NCBI GenBank assembly: GCA_013001365.1
Contig: JABDMQ010000097.1
Coordinates: 1 to 7,785 of the forward strand
Direction of reading: 5' to 3'
Length of the DNA stretch: 7,785 nt
Origin: Flavobacteriaceae bacterium
GTDB taxonomy: Bacteria; Bacteroidota; Bacteroidia; Flavobacteriales; Flavobacteriaceae
Below the pieces are notes generated by a model, which was not told the DNA's origin, did not search any database, and saw nothing but the letters and a program-made list of their open reading frames with translations. Shown here piece after piece: positions 1-6,414 of the stretch. Position 1 is the stretch's first letter. Each line of letters starts with the position of its first letter. A program made the position numbers and the translations under genes.

Positions 1-22
1 AGACCTACTTATTTATAATATT

Positions 23-772
23 GTGAAAAATTTCCTCAAATCCCCATCTAATAGATTATTTACGATTGTACTTTTTGTATTGATTGCATTTAATGTTTAC
101 GCATCGATCAATAATAATGAATTGATCATGCACGCTACCAAAGCGTTATCTATCCCATTGTTCTTTTCAATCTATTTCATTAAGAATAAATACATTAAGA
201 ATACTGCAATTGCATTCTTGCTTCTTACTTTTATTGGCGACCTTTTTTCAATGTTGTCCAACGATCCAGGAACGCTTAAGATATCGGCAGTAGCCTATTT
301 CTGCAGTTACGCTTTATTGGTGCTTGTTGGTTTATATAGAATAAAAGGATTCCAATTCAAGGGATTTGTAGGAGCGTATCTCATAACGGTTTTTATATTG
401 AATGGTTATTTCATGTATTCATTGTACGATGTTCTTTCCAACAATATTGAGGATCCAACATCGCTGTTTTTCACAACTTTACAGATTATTGCCTTATTGG
501 CACTAGGTTTCGTATCGTTTGCTGGCTATTTGAATAAGGATACAAGACAATCCATTGTGTTCTTGGTGATGAGTTTCTGCTTTATTTTCTCCCAAATATT
601 CAATTTTGTTGAGACGTATTTCATTTCATATTCACTTTTTTTCATCTTGGAGTGGGCGTCTTATTTAGCTGGATTGGTATTGTTCTATACCTACGTTGTA
701 GAGTCCAATAGGATGAGAAAGAAGAAATTGGTGATTGAGCGTATTACCATTGCTGAGAAAATGGCAGCATAA
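23..772 (+). CDS. YhhN-family (lysoplasmalogenase-like) multi-pass membrane protein
   Basis: The 249-residue product is almost entirely hydrophobic, with about eight predicted membrane segments (roughly residues 11-28, 36-53, 60-78, 87-106, 113-131, 148-169, 176-197 and 203-225). It ends in a basic tail (NRMRKKK, 229-235) that is probably cytoplasmic. The layout and the motifs KALSIPLFF (40-48) and FIGDLFSML (70-78, with GD at 72-73) resemble the KP...GD signature of YhhN/TMEM86 proteins. Some members of that family hydrolyse the vinyl-ether bond of lysoplasmalogens. The sequence is divergent, so family membership is moderately supported and the substrate is unknown. The GTG start at 23 is chosen because it precedes the first membrane segment, but the frame stays open to the left edge, so a start upstream of the window cannot be excluded. 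It converges on the nucleotidase operon with a single base between the stop codons. Confidence 0.72.
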   Translation: MKNFLKSPSNRLFTIVLFVLIAFNVYASINNNELIMHATKALSIPLFFSIYFIKNKYIKNTAIAFLLLTFIGDLFSMLSNDPGTLKISAVAYFCSYALLVLVGLYRIKGFQFKGFVGAYLITVFILNGYFMYSLYDVLSNNIEDPTSLFFTTLQIIALLALGFVSFAGYLNKDTRQSIVFLVMSFCFIFSQIFNFVETYFISYSLFFILEWASYLAGLVLFYTYVVESNRMRKKKLVIERITIAEKMAA

Positions 773-773
773 A

Positions 774-1688
774 TTATACGATTATCGTCGTACCATCCGC
801 AGACTTGTTTTTATCTGTACCGAGGTAAAAATCTATTTTTCCTAAGTACAGTCCATAGCATCCAACCTGGTTTACAAGGACATTTTCACCGTTTATGTTT
901 TTTACTATAGTCGGTTTTTTTAAAAAGGTATGGGTATGCCCACCAATTATAAGATCAATATCTTTTGTGGCGCTTGCCAATTTCAAATCACTTACTTTGT
1001 CTTCAGAATTCCTGTAATTATATCCTAGATGTGATAGGCAAATGACCAAATCACAATTCCTTTCTTCTTTTAGGGTCTTGGTCATGTCCTGAGCAATTTC
1101 AATTGGGTCCAAGTATTTCGTTTCCTTGTACATTTTTTTCTCTACCAAGCCTTTCAATTCAATACCAAGTCCAAAAACTCCAATACGTATTCGTCCCTTC
1201 CTAAATACCTTATAAGGTTTTACATGAGAATCCATGATGGTATTGCTAAAATCATAATTAGCAGATACGAACTCAAATTTGGCATTAGGTAATTGCTTGT
1301 AGAGTCCATCAATTCCATTATCAAAATCATGATTGCCAATTGTGGCCAAATCGTATTTAAGCATGCTCATTAGCTTAAACTCGAGTTCTCCTCCATAATA
1401 ATTAAAATAAGGTGTTCCTTGAAAAATATCACCTGCATCAAGAAGAAGGGTATTGGGGTTCTCTTCTCGATACCGTTCAATTAACTTAGCTCTTCTGGAG
1501 ACTCCTCCTTGATTAGGATTCCTTCCATGATCAGGTCCAAACGGATCGATATGGCTATGCACATCATTGGTATGTAGAATGGTTATTTTTGTTGTTTTGG
1601 CTAGTGAAAAGGATGATAAGCCCATTCCGCCTAGAGTTACTAACGATGTTGCTGCAGCTGTCTGATTAATGAACTCCCTTCTTTTCAT
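774..1688 (-). CDS. Secreted metallophosphoesterase (5'-nucleotidase/UshA N-terminal domain, stand-alone)
   Basis: This 304-residue protein is the catalytic half of a UshA-type 5'-nucleotidase, which removes phosphate from nucleotides or related esters using a two-metal site. Expected metal ligands are visible: D42 and H44 (HTNDVHSH), D87 (DAGD), N119 (GNHDFD), H220 (LSH), and H251 and H253 (GGHTH). The likely catalytic pair is H120 and D123. The N-terminus MKRREFI has a twin-arginine motif followed by a hydrophobic stretch and SLA at 28-30, so export by Tat and cleavage near residue 30 are inferred. The protein stops right after the metallophosphoesterase fold. Full-length UshA-type enzymes of about 550 residues continue into a substrate-binding domain, which here is encoded by the gene upstream in the same operon. 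The start overlaps that gene's stop as ATGA, suggesting translational coupling. Substrate specificity cannot be told from the sequence. Confidence 0.9.
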   Translation of the reverse strand: MKRREFINQTAAATSLVTLGGMGLSSFSLAKTTKITILHTNDVHSHIDPFGPDHGRNPNQGGVSRRAKLIERYREENPNTLLLDAGDIFQGTPYFNYYGGELEFKLMSMLKYDLATIGNHDFDNGIDGLYKQLPNAKFEFVSANYDFSNTIMDSHVKPYKVFRKGRIRIGVFGLGIELKGLVEKKMYKETKYLDPIEIAQDMTKTLKEERNCDLVICLSHLGYNYRNSEDKVSDLKLASATKDIDLIIGGHTHTFLKKPTIVKNINGENVLVNQVGCYGLYLGKIDFYLGTDKNKSADGTTIIV

Positions 1689-2458
1689 TGTTCAAGGGTT
1701 TTAATGAACCTACCATCTTTAGTGGGCTTTATGGTATCAACTTTCTTGAAATAATCTATCATGGCATTTCGCATTTTATAATCCAATTCATATAGGCTAT
1801 CGTTCGTCTTGAAGAAGGTCATATTGCCACCACCATTATAAAGATAATCGTAAGTAGCAACAAAATAATTCTTTTCAGGATCAATCGGTTCGCCATTGAT
1901 CAACGCACTAACCACTTCATTTTCTTCGTCGAGTTTTAGTTTTAGTTTGGCTATAGGATTCGCTCTTTGGGATTTCGCCAGATATTCCACGAGTTCATTC
2001 ACTTGATCCCCTTTTAGGTCAACAACCACTAAAGAATTATCAAACGGCATCACGGAATAAGCAACGCGAGCACTAATATTCCCTTTAGAAATTGGAGCTC
2101 GAATTCCGCCATGGTTCAGTAATACCATATCAACGGTCTTACCTGTGCGTTTCTTGAAGACGGGATTTGCCTGTATAAAAGCAACGTCGGCCATTAAGTT
2201 ACCAATGGCTGTCTCTAATTCTCCTTCTTCGGGCCGTGGAGAATACGTATCTACAGCATATGCCAAAACACTATCAAGGTCTTTATTTATATGGGTTCTG
2301 TAAGGCTCAATATAGGCTTCAATGGCTGAATCATTATCAAGGCTATCAGAAATTGGAATTCTTTTTCCTTCGATCTTGTCTACAAAAACCACTACAGGTT
2401 CTTTACAACTTAATGAAAACAAGACAAGCAGAGGTATTAATAGGCGCTTATAATTCAT
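1685..2458 (-). CDS. Lipoprotein with 5'-nucleotidase C-terminal (substrate-binding) domain
   Basis: The 257-residue product matches the C-terminal domain of UshA-type 5'-nucleotidases, which binds the nucleoside part of the substrate. Family motifs in order are GNLMAD (86-91), NHGGIRAPIS (115-124), PFDN (138-141) and YDYLYNGGGNMTFF (203-216). No metallophosphoesterase domain is present. That domain lies in the next gene, joined by a 4-base overlap. Residues 1-18 form a lipoprotein-type signal: MNYKRL, a hydrophobic run, then a cysteine at 18 in a relaxed Bacteroidota lipobox (FSLSC). The cysteine is followed by KE, which partly resembles the acidic export signal of surface lipoproteins in this phylum, so surface exposure is possible but unproven. 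The family's usual NGGD reads NGGG here. It is probably the partner or anchor of the catalytic subunit. It is the first gene of the minus-strand operon, and no convincing -7 box is visible for it. Confidence 0.86.
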   Translation of the reverse strand: MNYKRLLIPLLVLFSLSCKEPVVVFVDKIEGKRIPISDSLDNDSAIEAYIEPYRTHINKDLDSVLAYAVDTYSPRPEEGELETAIGNLMADVAFIQANPVFKKRTGKTVDMVLLNHGGIRAPISKGNISARVAYSVMPFDNSLVVVDLKGDQVNELVEYLAKSQRANPIAKLKLKLDEENEVVSALINGEPIDPEKNYFVATYDYLYNGGGNMTFFKTNDSLYELDYKMRNAMIDYFKKVDTIKPTKDGRFIKTLEQ

Positions 2459-2473
2459 TTAAAACAGTTATGA

Positions 2474-2495
2474 AGTCGCGTAGTATATCACGACT
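2474..2495. repeat. Imperfect inverted repeat in divergent promoter region
   Basis: The arms AGTCGCG (2474-2480) and CACGACT (2489-2495) are complementary at six of seven positions around an 8-base AT-rich centre. The repeat lies between two divergent genes and ends seven bases before the plus-strand -7 box. It could be a protein-binding site controlling one or both directions. A role as terminator is unlikely because no gene ends into it. Function is inferred from position only. Confidence 0.35.
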
Positions 2496-2502
2496 CTTTT
2501 TA

Positions 2503-2510
2503 TACATTTG
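2503..2510 (+). promoter_or_regulatory. Bacteroidota -7 promoter box for DUF6913-dapA
   Basis: TACATTTG matches the Bacteroidota housekeeping -7 consensus TAnnTTTG exactly and sits 19 bases before the ATG at 2530, implying a very short leader. No clear TTG -33 element is found 17-23 bases upstream. The palindrome at 2474-2495 occupies that space. Confidence 0.55.
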
Positions 2511-2529
2511 CACAAAGTACTAAAGATAC

Positions 2530-3054
2530 ATGATTTTAAAGAGCTTACGCGAAAAATCAAATCAAAAGCATATAAACAAACTGTTAAGCTCAAGAGAGTC
2601 TGGTGCAGATGACTCTAAAATTGATACCCTTGGCATCATCCTGAATAGTAGTGAATTCATTGATTTTGAAGCCTTTCGTGAGTTAGCGAGTCAACTAAAA
2701 ATCAATCCGAACAAGACAAAGATCATTGCATTTACTGAAGACGACAAAGAGGTAGATGGTTCCAGGGAAATGTTGTTCAGCCCTAAGCAAATTGGTTGGA
2801 AAACAAAGATCAAGAATCCAGAATTGCAAGATTTCTTGAAAAAGCAGTTCGATGCACTAATATGCTTCTATAATGAAGAAAATGTGATATTGGACCTTGT
2901 AACGGCTTTGTCCAAAGCAAAGTTCAAGATCGGAACAGCAAAACATGATGAAAGACTTTATGACCTGATCATAGAAACGGCAAATCAGGAATTTGAGCTT
3001 TTTAAAACAGAATTAGTAAAATACTTGAACATACTAAAGAAAATAAAGGAATGA
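2530..3054 (+). CDS. DUF6913 family protein, function unknown
   Basis: I recognise this 174-residue protein as the Bacteroidota DUF6913 type, typically found just before dapA; no function has been established that I know of. It has no signal peptide or membrane segment, so it is probably cytoplasmic. The pattern suggests a basic N-terminal helix (residues 1-22), then alternating strands and helices: hydrophobic strands at TLGIILN (33-39) and KTKIIAFTE (62-70), the conserved-looking block FSPKQIGW (83-90), and FDALICFY (107-114). A helix with KFKIGTA (131-137) follows, and the end is helical and lysine-rich. The GxI and IGTA segments make a nucleotide- or ligand-binding alpha/beta fold conceivable, but that is speculation. 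Its stop overlaps the dapA start as ATGA (3051-3054), so the two are probably translated together. A -7 box lies 19 bases upstream of the start. Confidence 0.8.
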   Translation: MILKSLREKSNQKHINKLLSSRESGADDSKIDTLGIILNSSEFIDFEAFRELASQLKINPNKTKIIAFTEDDKEVDGSREMLFSPKQIGWKTKIKNPELQDFLKKQFDALICFYNEENVILDLVTALSKAKFKIGTAKHDERLYDLIIETANQEFELFKTELVKYLNILKKIKE

Positions 3055-3929
3055 ATAAATTCACTGGAACTGGAGTTGCACTGGTAACGCCATTTAAAGA
3101 AGACCTAAGCGTGGATCATAAGGCACTTGCTAGCGTTGTTGAATTCAATATAGACAATGGTATCGATTATTTGGTGATAAGCGGAACAACAGGTGAGAGT
3201 GCGACAATAAGCCAGACGGAGAAACGTGAAATAACGGCTACTATCAAGAAGATCAATAATGGCCGATTGCCATTGGTATTGGGTATAGGAGGAAATAATA
3301 CAGCTGCTCTTATTAAGGAAATCGAAAGCACTGATTTCTCAGGTATTGATGCCATCCTTTCGGTTTCACCGTATTACACTAAACCCACTCAAGAGGGAAT
3401 TTACCAGCATTATAGAGCCATTTCAAGCGTATCTCCATTACCAATTATACTTTACAATGTTCCGGGACGAACCATGAGTAACATGTTGCCAGAAACCACC
3501 TTAAGGTTAGGAAGGGATTTCGAGAATATAATCGCTGTGAAAGAAGCGGGAAACAATATGCAACAATATTTACAACTTCTTAAAGACAAACCAGATGATT
3601 TCATGATTATTTCAGGAGACGACGATCTCGTTCTTGGCATGGTGCTAGCTGGAGGATCTGGAGTAATATCTGTAATAGGCCAAGCCTTTCCCAAGCAATT
3701 CTCAGATATGATAAGGTTAGGTCTTGAGAACAATGCCAAAGATGCTTATGCCTTGCATTACAAGTTAATGGATATCGTTAGCTATATTTTTGCGGAGAAC
3801 AATCCTGCTGGAATCAAAGCAGTTCTATCTGAAAGAGGTTTATGCAAGGATTTGGTAAGGCTTCCATTAGTGCCAGCAACTCAAGATCTCAAGAAAAAGA
3901 TCAGCAAGTTCATAGAATCATTTAAATAG
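3051..3929 (+). CDS. dapA: 4-hydroxy-tetrahydrodipicolinate synthase
   Basis: DapA condenses pyruvate with L-aspartate-4-semialdehyde, the first committed step of the diaminopimelate/lysine pathway in the cytoplasm. The 292-residue length is standard for this TIM-barrel enzyme. Key residues are all visible: T46 and T47 in GTTGE, Y109 in SPYYTKP, Y135 and R140 in LYNVPGRT, and the Schiff-base lysine K164 in AVKEA. The glycine-rich GGSGVISV (201-208) and the FAENNPAGIK stretch (248-257) are also typical. Related aldolases of the same fold (N-acetylneuraminate lyase, KDG aldolase) are less likely because the GTTGE, YNVPGR and KEA combination is that of DapA. The start codon overlaps the stop of the DUF6913 gene, with AAGGA directly in front of it. 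A probable terminator follows about 30 bases after the stop. Confidence 0.97.
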   Translation: MNKFTGTGVALVTPFKEDLSVDHKALASVVEFNIDNGIDYLVISGTTGESATISQTEKREITATIKKINNGRLPLVLGIGGNNTAALIKEIESTDFSGIDAILSVSPYYTKPTQEGIYQHYRAISSVSPLPIILYNVPGRTMSNMLPETTLRLGRDFENIIAVKEAGNNMQQYLQLLKDKPDDFMIISGDDDLVLGMVLAGGSGVISVIGQAFPKQFSDMIRLGLENNAKDAYALHYKLMDIVSYIFAENNPAGIKAVLSERGLCKDLVRLPLVPATQDLKKKISKFIESFK

Positions 3930-3956
3930 GTTGTTAAAGTTTCGATAAAGCCCATT

Positions 3957-3981
3957 TAGTAAAGGAATCCTTTATTATTTT
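3957..3981 (+). terminator. Probable intrinsic terminator after dapA
   Basis: A 9-bp stem (3957-3965 with 3969-3977, one G-T wobble) closes a 3-base AAT loop with GG/CC at its top and is followed directly by TTTT (3978-3981). It lies 27 bases after the dapA stop and before the bamD promoter, so it fits termination of the DUF6913-dapA transcript. The stem is AT-rich apart from its top, so strength is uncertain. Confidence 0.45.
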
Positions 3982-4020
3982 CATGCGAAATTTTAGTTTT
4001 TATAATCCGTTAATAATACG

Positions 4021-4028
4021 TAATTTTG
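4021..4028 (+). promoter_or_regulatory. Bacteroidota -7 promoter box for the bamD operon
   Basis: TAATTTTG is a perfect TAnnTTTG match lying 14 bases before the ATG at 4043. The upstream 17-23 base window is T-rich (3991-4001) but lacks a clear TTG. The box falls inside the longer open frame that begins at 3983, which argues that translation of bamD begins at 4043 and not upstream. Confidence 0.55.
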
Positions 4029-4042
4029 CAACTTGTTTTAAT

Positions 4043-4846
4043 ATGAAGAACAGTATATACATAACACTTCTGGGATTATTGATAATGAGTTCTTGCAACG
4101 ATTATCAAAGGGCCTTGAAATCTGAGGATATTGCAGTTAAGTTCAGTATGGGCGATTCTCTTTTCAATGCTGGCAAATACTCCAAGGCAAATCGTCTTTT
4201 TGAACAAATTGTACCTAGCTATCGAGGCAAGCCTCAAGCTCAAAAGCTTATGTACATGCATGCTATGTCATTTTTTCAGACTAAGGACTATTATTTGTCA
4301 GGATATCAATTCGAGCGATTTTCAAAGGCTTACCCTCAAAGCGAGAAAGCAGAAGAAGCAGCATTCTTTAGCGCTAAGAGCAAGTATATGCTCTCTCCAA
4401 TATACACAAAGGACCAGCAGGAAACTAGAGAAGCCTTGGATAAATTACAGTTATTCATTAACGATTATCCAGATTCCTCTTATTTGGAAGAAGCCAACCT
4501 GCTTGTACAGGAACTTGATTTTAAGTTGGAGAAGAAAGCTTTTGAAATAGCTAAACAGTATAATACCATTTATGATTATAGAGCGTCGATCAAGGCATTC
4601 GATAATTTCCTTTTGGAATACCCTGGTTCAAAATTGCGTGAAGATGCCCTTTATATAAGGTTGCATTCAGCACATGCATTGTCCATCAACAGTGTACCTT
4701 GGAAAAAAGAAGAACGACTTATTGATGCTAAGGCTTATTATGAAGGATTCAAGAAATCCTTTCCAGAATCGGATTATATTTCGGAAGCAGATGAGATGAT
4801 CCAAGAAATAAATGAAGAATTAGAAGCTTACAATACTAAAAGTTAA
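4043..4846 (+). CDS. bamD: Outer membrane protein assembly factor BamD
   Basis: BamD is the essential lipoprotein partner of BamA in the complex that inserts beta-barrel proteins into the outer membrane. The 267-residue product begins with a lipoprotein signal (MKNSIYITLLGLLIMSSC, lipid-carrying cysteine C18). It continues with tandem TPR-like helical hairpins at about 37-60 (GDSLFNAGKYSKANRLFEQI), 67-98 (ending RFSKAYPQS), 128-145 (LFINDYPDS), 164-195 (FLLEYPGS) and 226-243 (GFKKSFPES). The recurring F..xYPxS pattern is characteristic of BamD/YfiO. An in-frame ATG at 3983 would add 20 residues that disrupt the signal peptide, and the -7 box at 4021 lies downstream of it, so 4043 is chosen. 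The gene begins a tight cluster with rpoZ 11 bases downstream. The length is close to that expected for flavobacterial BamD. Confidence 0.92.
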   Translation: MKNSIYITLLGLLIMSSCNDYQRALKSEDIAVKFSMGDSLFNAGKYSKANRLFEQIVPSYRGKPQAQKLMYMHAMSFFQTKDYYLSGYQFERFSKAYPQSEKAEEAAFFSAKSKYMLSPIYTKDQQETREALDKLQLFINDYPDSSYLEEANLLVQELDFKLEKKAFEIAKQYNTIYDYRASIKAFDNFLLEYPGSKLREDALYIRLHSAHALSINSVPWKKEERLIDAKAYYEGFKKSFPESDYISEADEMIQEINEELEAYNTKS

Positions 4847-4857
4847 ACCATTAAGAA

Positions 4858-5196
4858 ATGAAAATAGATCTTAAAAAAACTACAGCACCTGTCAATACCA
4901 TGACACATGACAGGAATAATATTGACGCTGCAACAGAGAATATCTATGAGGCGATTTCTGTTATAGCCAAAAGAGCAGAACAGATCAATACTGAGATCAA
5001 GAAAGAGTTGATAGACAAATTAGAGGAATTTGCAACCTTCAACGACAGTTTGGAAGAGATTTTTGAGAATAAAGAACAGATCGAAGTTTCGAAATTCTAC
5101 GAGAAATTGCCGAAACCTCATGCCTTAGCTGTTCAGGAATGGTTGAACGACAAGATCTACTATCGCAATACTGAGGAGGATACTTCTCAAGAATAA
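4858..5196 (+). CDS. rpoZ: DNA-directed RNA polymerase omega subunit (Rpb6-like, Bacteroidota type)
   Basis: The omega subunit helps assemble and stabilise RNA polymerase by binding the beta-prime subunit. In this 112-residue protein the core omega/Rpb6 motif is ENIYEAISVIAKRAEQIN (27-44), with AKRA at 37-40 being the signature contact helix. The Bacteroidota form differs from the E. coli one: it lacks the MARVTVEDC start and adds a charged C-terminal part with KEQIEVSKFYEKLPKPHAL (72-90) and AVQEWL, giving 112 instead of about 91 residues. I know this long form from other flavobacterial genomes. It lies 11 bases after bamD and 6 bases before coaBC, so it is probably co-transcribed with both. 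No Shine-Dalgarno sequence stands out. Confidence 0.87.
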   Translation: MKIDLKKTTAPVNTMTHDRNNIDAATENIYEAISVIAKRAEQINTEIKKELIDKLEEFATFNDSLEEIFENKEQIEVSKFYEKLPKPHALAVQEWLNDKIYYRNTEEDTSQE

Positions 5197-5202
5197 TAAC
5201 CA

Positions 5203-6414
5203 ATGTCAATTTTAAGCGGCAAGAAAATTCTACTTGGCATTACTGCTGGTATTGCTGCTTATAAAACAGCTTCATTAGTAAGATTGTTCATAAAGTCGGG
5301 TGCCCAGGTAAAGGTAATCATGACACCCGCTGCAAAGGACTTCATAACACCTTTGACCTTATCGACACTTTCAAAGAACCCAGTTCATTCCTCATTTGTT
5401 AATGAAGATGATGAGAATGCCGTTTGGAACAACCATGTAGACCTTGGTCTTTGGGCGGATCTATTCTTGATTGCGCCAGCAACTGCAAACACCCTTTCGA
5501 AGATGGCGAATGGCACAAGTGATAATTTATTGTTAGCCACGTATCTTTCGGCTAAATGCCCAGTCTATTTTGCACCTGCCATGGATCTGGATATGCATAA
5601 GCACGAATCAACAAGCAATAGTTTCGATAAATTGCAAAGCTTCGGAAACATAATGATTCCTGCTGCAAGTGGCGAATTAGCAAGTGGCTTGGTCGGTGAA
5701 GGTCGAATGGCTGAACCTGAGGACATAGTTGCTTTCATCGAAAAGGATATACTGGAACAACTTCCGCTTAACGGAAAGAAATACTTGATAACAGCCGGAC
5801 CAACTTATGAAGCGATAGATCCAGTAAGATTCATCGGGAATCATTCCAGTGGTAAAATGGGATTTGAAATTGCCAGGAAAGCTGCAGATCTGGGTGCAGA
5901 AGTCATATTGGTCACTGGACCAACACATCAGACTATTTCACATAGCCATGTTACCATCATACCCACTGTAAGCGCGGAAGATATGTATCAAGTATGCCAT
6001 GAACATTTCAAGGACTGCCAAGTAGCTATTCTTTCCGCAGCGGTTTCAGATTATAGACCTAAACAAGTGTCTAGCAAGAAAATAAAAAAGGCCGAATCTA
6101 CGTTAAGTTTGGAGTTAGAGAAGACCAAGGATATCCTAGCCTCGCTTGGAGAGATCAAAAACCAGCAGGTCCTTGTGGGATTTGCTTTGGAGACAAATGA
6201 TGAAATTGAAAACGCCAAGGGAAAACTTAAAAAGAAGAATTTAGATTTAATTGTTCTAAATTCGTTGAAAGATGAAGGCGCAGGATTTGGAGTGTCCACC
6301 AATAAAGTGACCATTATCAACAAAAATGGTAACATAAACGAATACGAACTCAAATCGAAGGCAGATGTTGCTAAAGACCTGCTCAACGAAATAATGACCT
6401 ATGACAATGCGTAA
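5203..6414 (+). CDS. coaBC: Bifunctional phosphopantothenoylcysteine decarboxylase / phosphopantothenate-cysteine ligase
   Basis: CoaBC makes 4'-phosphopantetheine for coenzyme A: the CoaB half joins 4'-phosphopantothenate to cysteine using CTP, and the FMN-containing CoaC half decarboxylates the product. Residues 1 to about 185 are the CoaC flavoprotein domain: GITAGIAAYK (12-21), NHVDLGLWAD (77-86, H78 matching E. coli H75) and APATAN (91-96). Residues from about 190 are CoaB: ITAGPT (196-201), DPVRFIGNHSSGKMG (206-220, N213 matching E. coli N210), AAVSDYRP (279-286), KIKK (293-296) and VGFALET (325-331). The length of 403 is normal. The decarboxylase Asn (E. coli N125) is D128 here and the flap Cys (C158) is S161, replacements I believe are usual in Bacteroidota. 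The 3' end overlaps the DUF4835 gene. Confidence 0.95.
   Translation: MSILSGKKILLGITAGIAAYKTASLVRLFIKSGAQVKVIMTPAAKDFITPLTLSTLSKNPVHSSFVNEDDENAVWNNHVDLGLWADLFLIAPATANTLSKMANGTSDNLLLATYLSAKCPVYFAPAMDLDMHKHESTSNSFDKLQSFGNIMIPAASGELASGLVGEGRMAEPEDIVAFIEKDILEQLPLNGKKYLITAGPTYEAIDPVRFIGNHSSGKMGFEIARKAADLGAEVILVTGPTHQTISHSHVTIIPTVSAEDMYQVCHEHFKDCQVAILSAAVSDYRPKQVSSKKIKKAESTLSLELEKTKDILASLGEIKNQQVLVGFALETNDEIENAKGKLKKKNLDLIVLNSLKDEGAGFGVSTNKVTIINKNGNINEYELKSKADVAKDLLNEIMTYDNA

Noticed and set aside
16..23. TAATATTG as a -7 box in front of the YhhN-like gene
   Set aside because: It has one mismatch, overlaps the proposed start codon and would need a start further downstream inside the first membrane segment.
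774..2458. The two nucleotidase genes as one gene broken by a frameshift
   Set aside because: The domains are in reversed order, each has its own export signal, and they meet in a regular ATGA overlap, so they are two genuine genes.
2236..2523. Plus-strand open frame of 95 codons
   Set aside because: It lies mostly antisense to the well-supported lipoprotein gene, shows no recognisable motif and runs into the promoter region.
3452..3739. Minus-strand open frame inside dapA
   Set aside because: It is a shadow of a fully conserved DapA reading frame and has no domain character.
3983..4042. Upstream ATG extending bamD by 20 residues
   Set aside because: The extension would place a non-signal segment before the lipoprotein signal, and the -7 box at 4021-4028 lies inside it.
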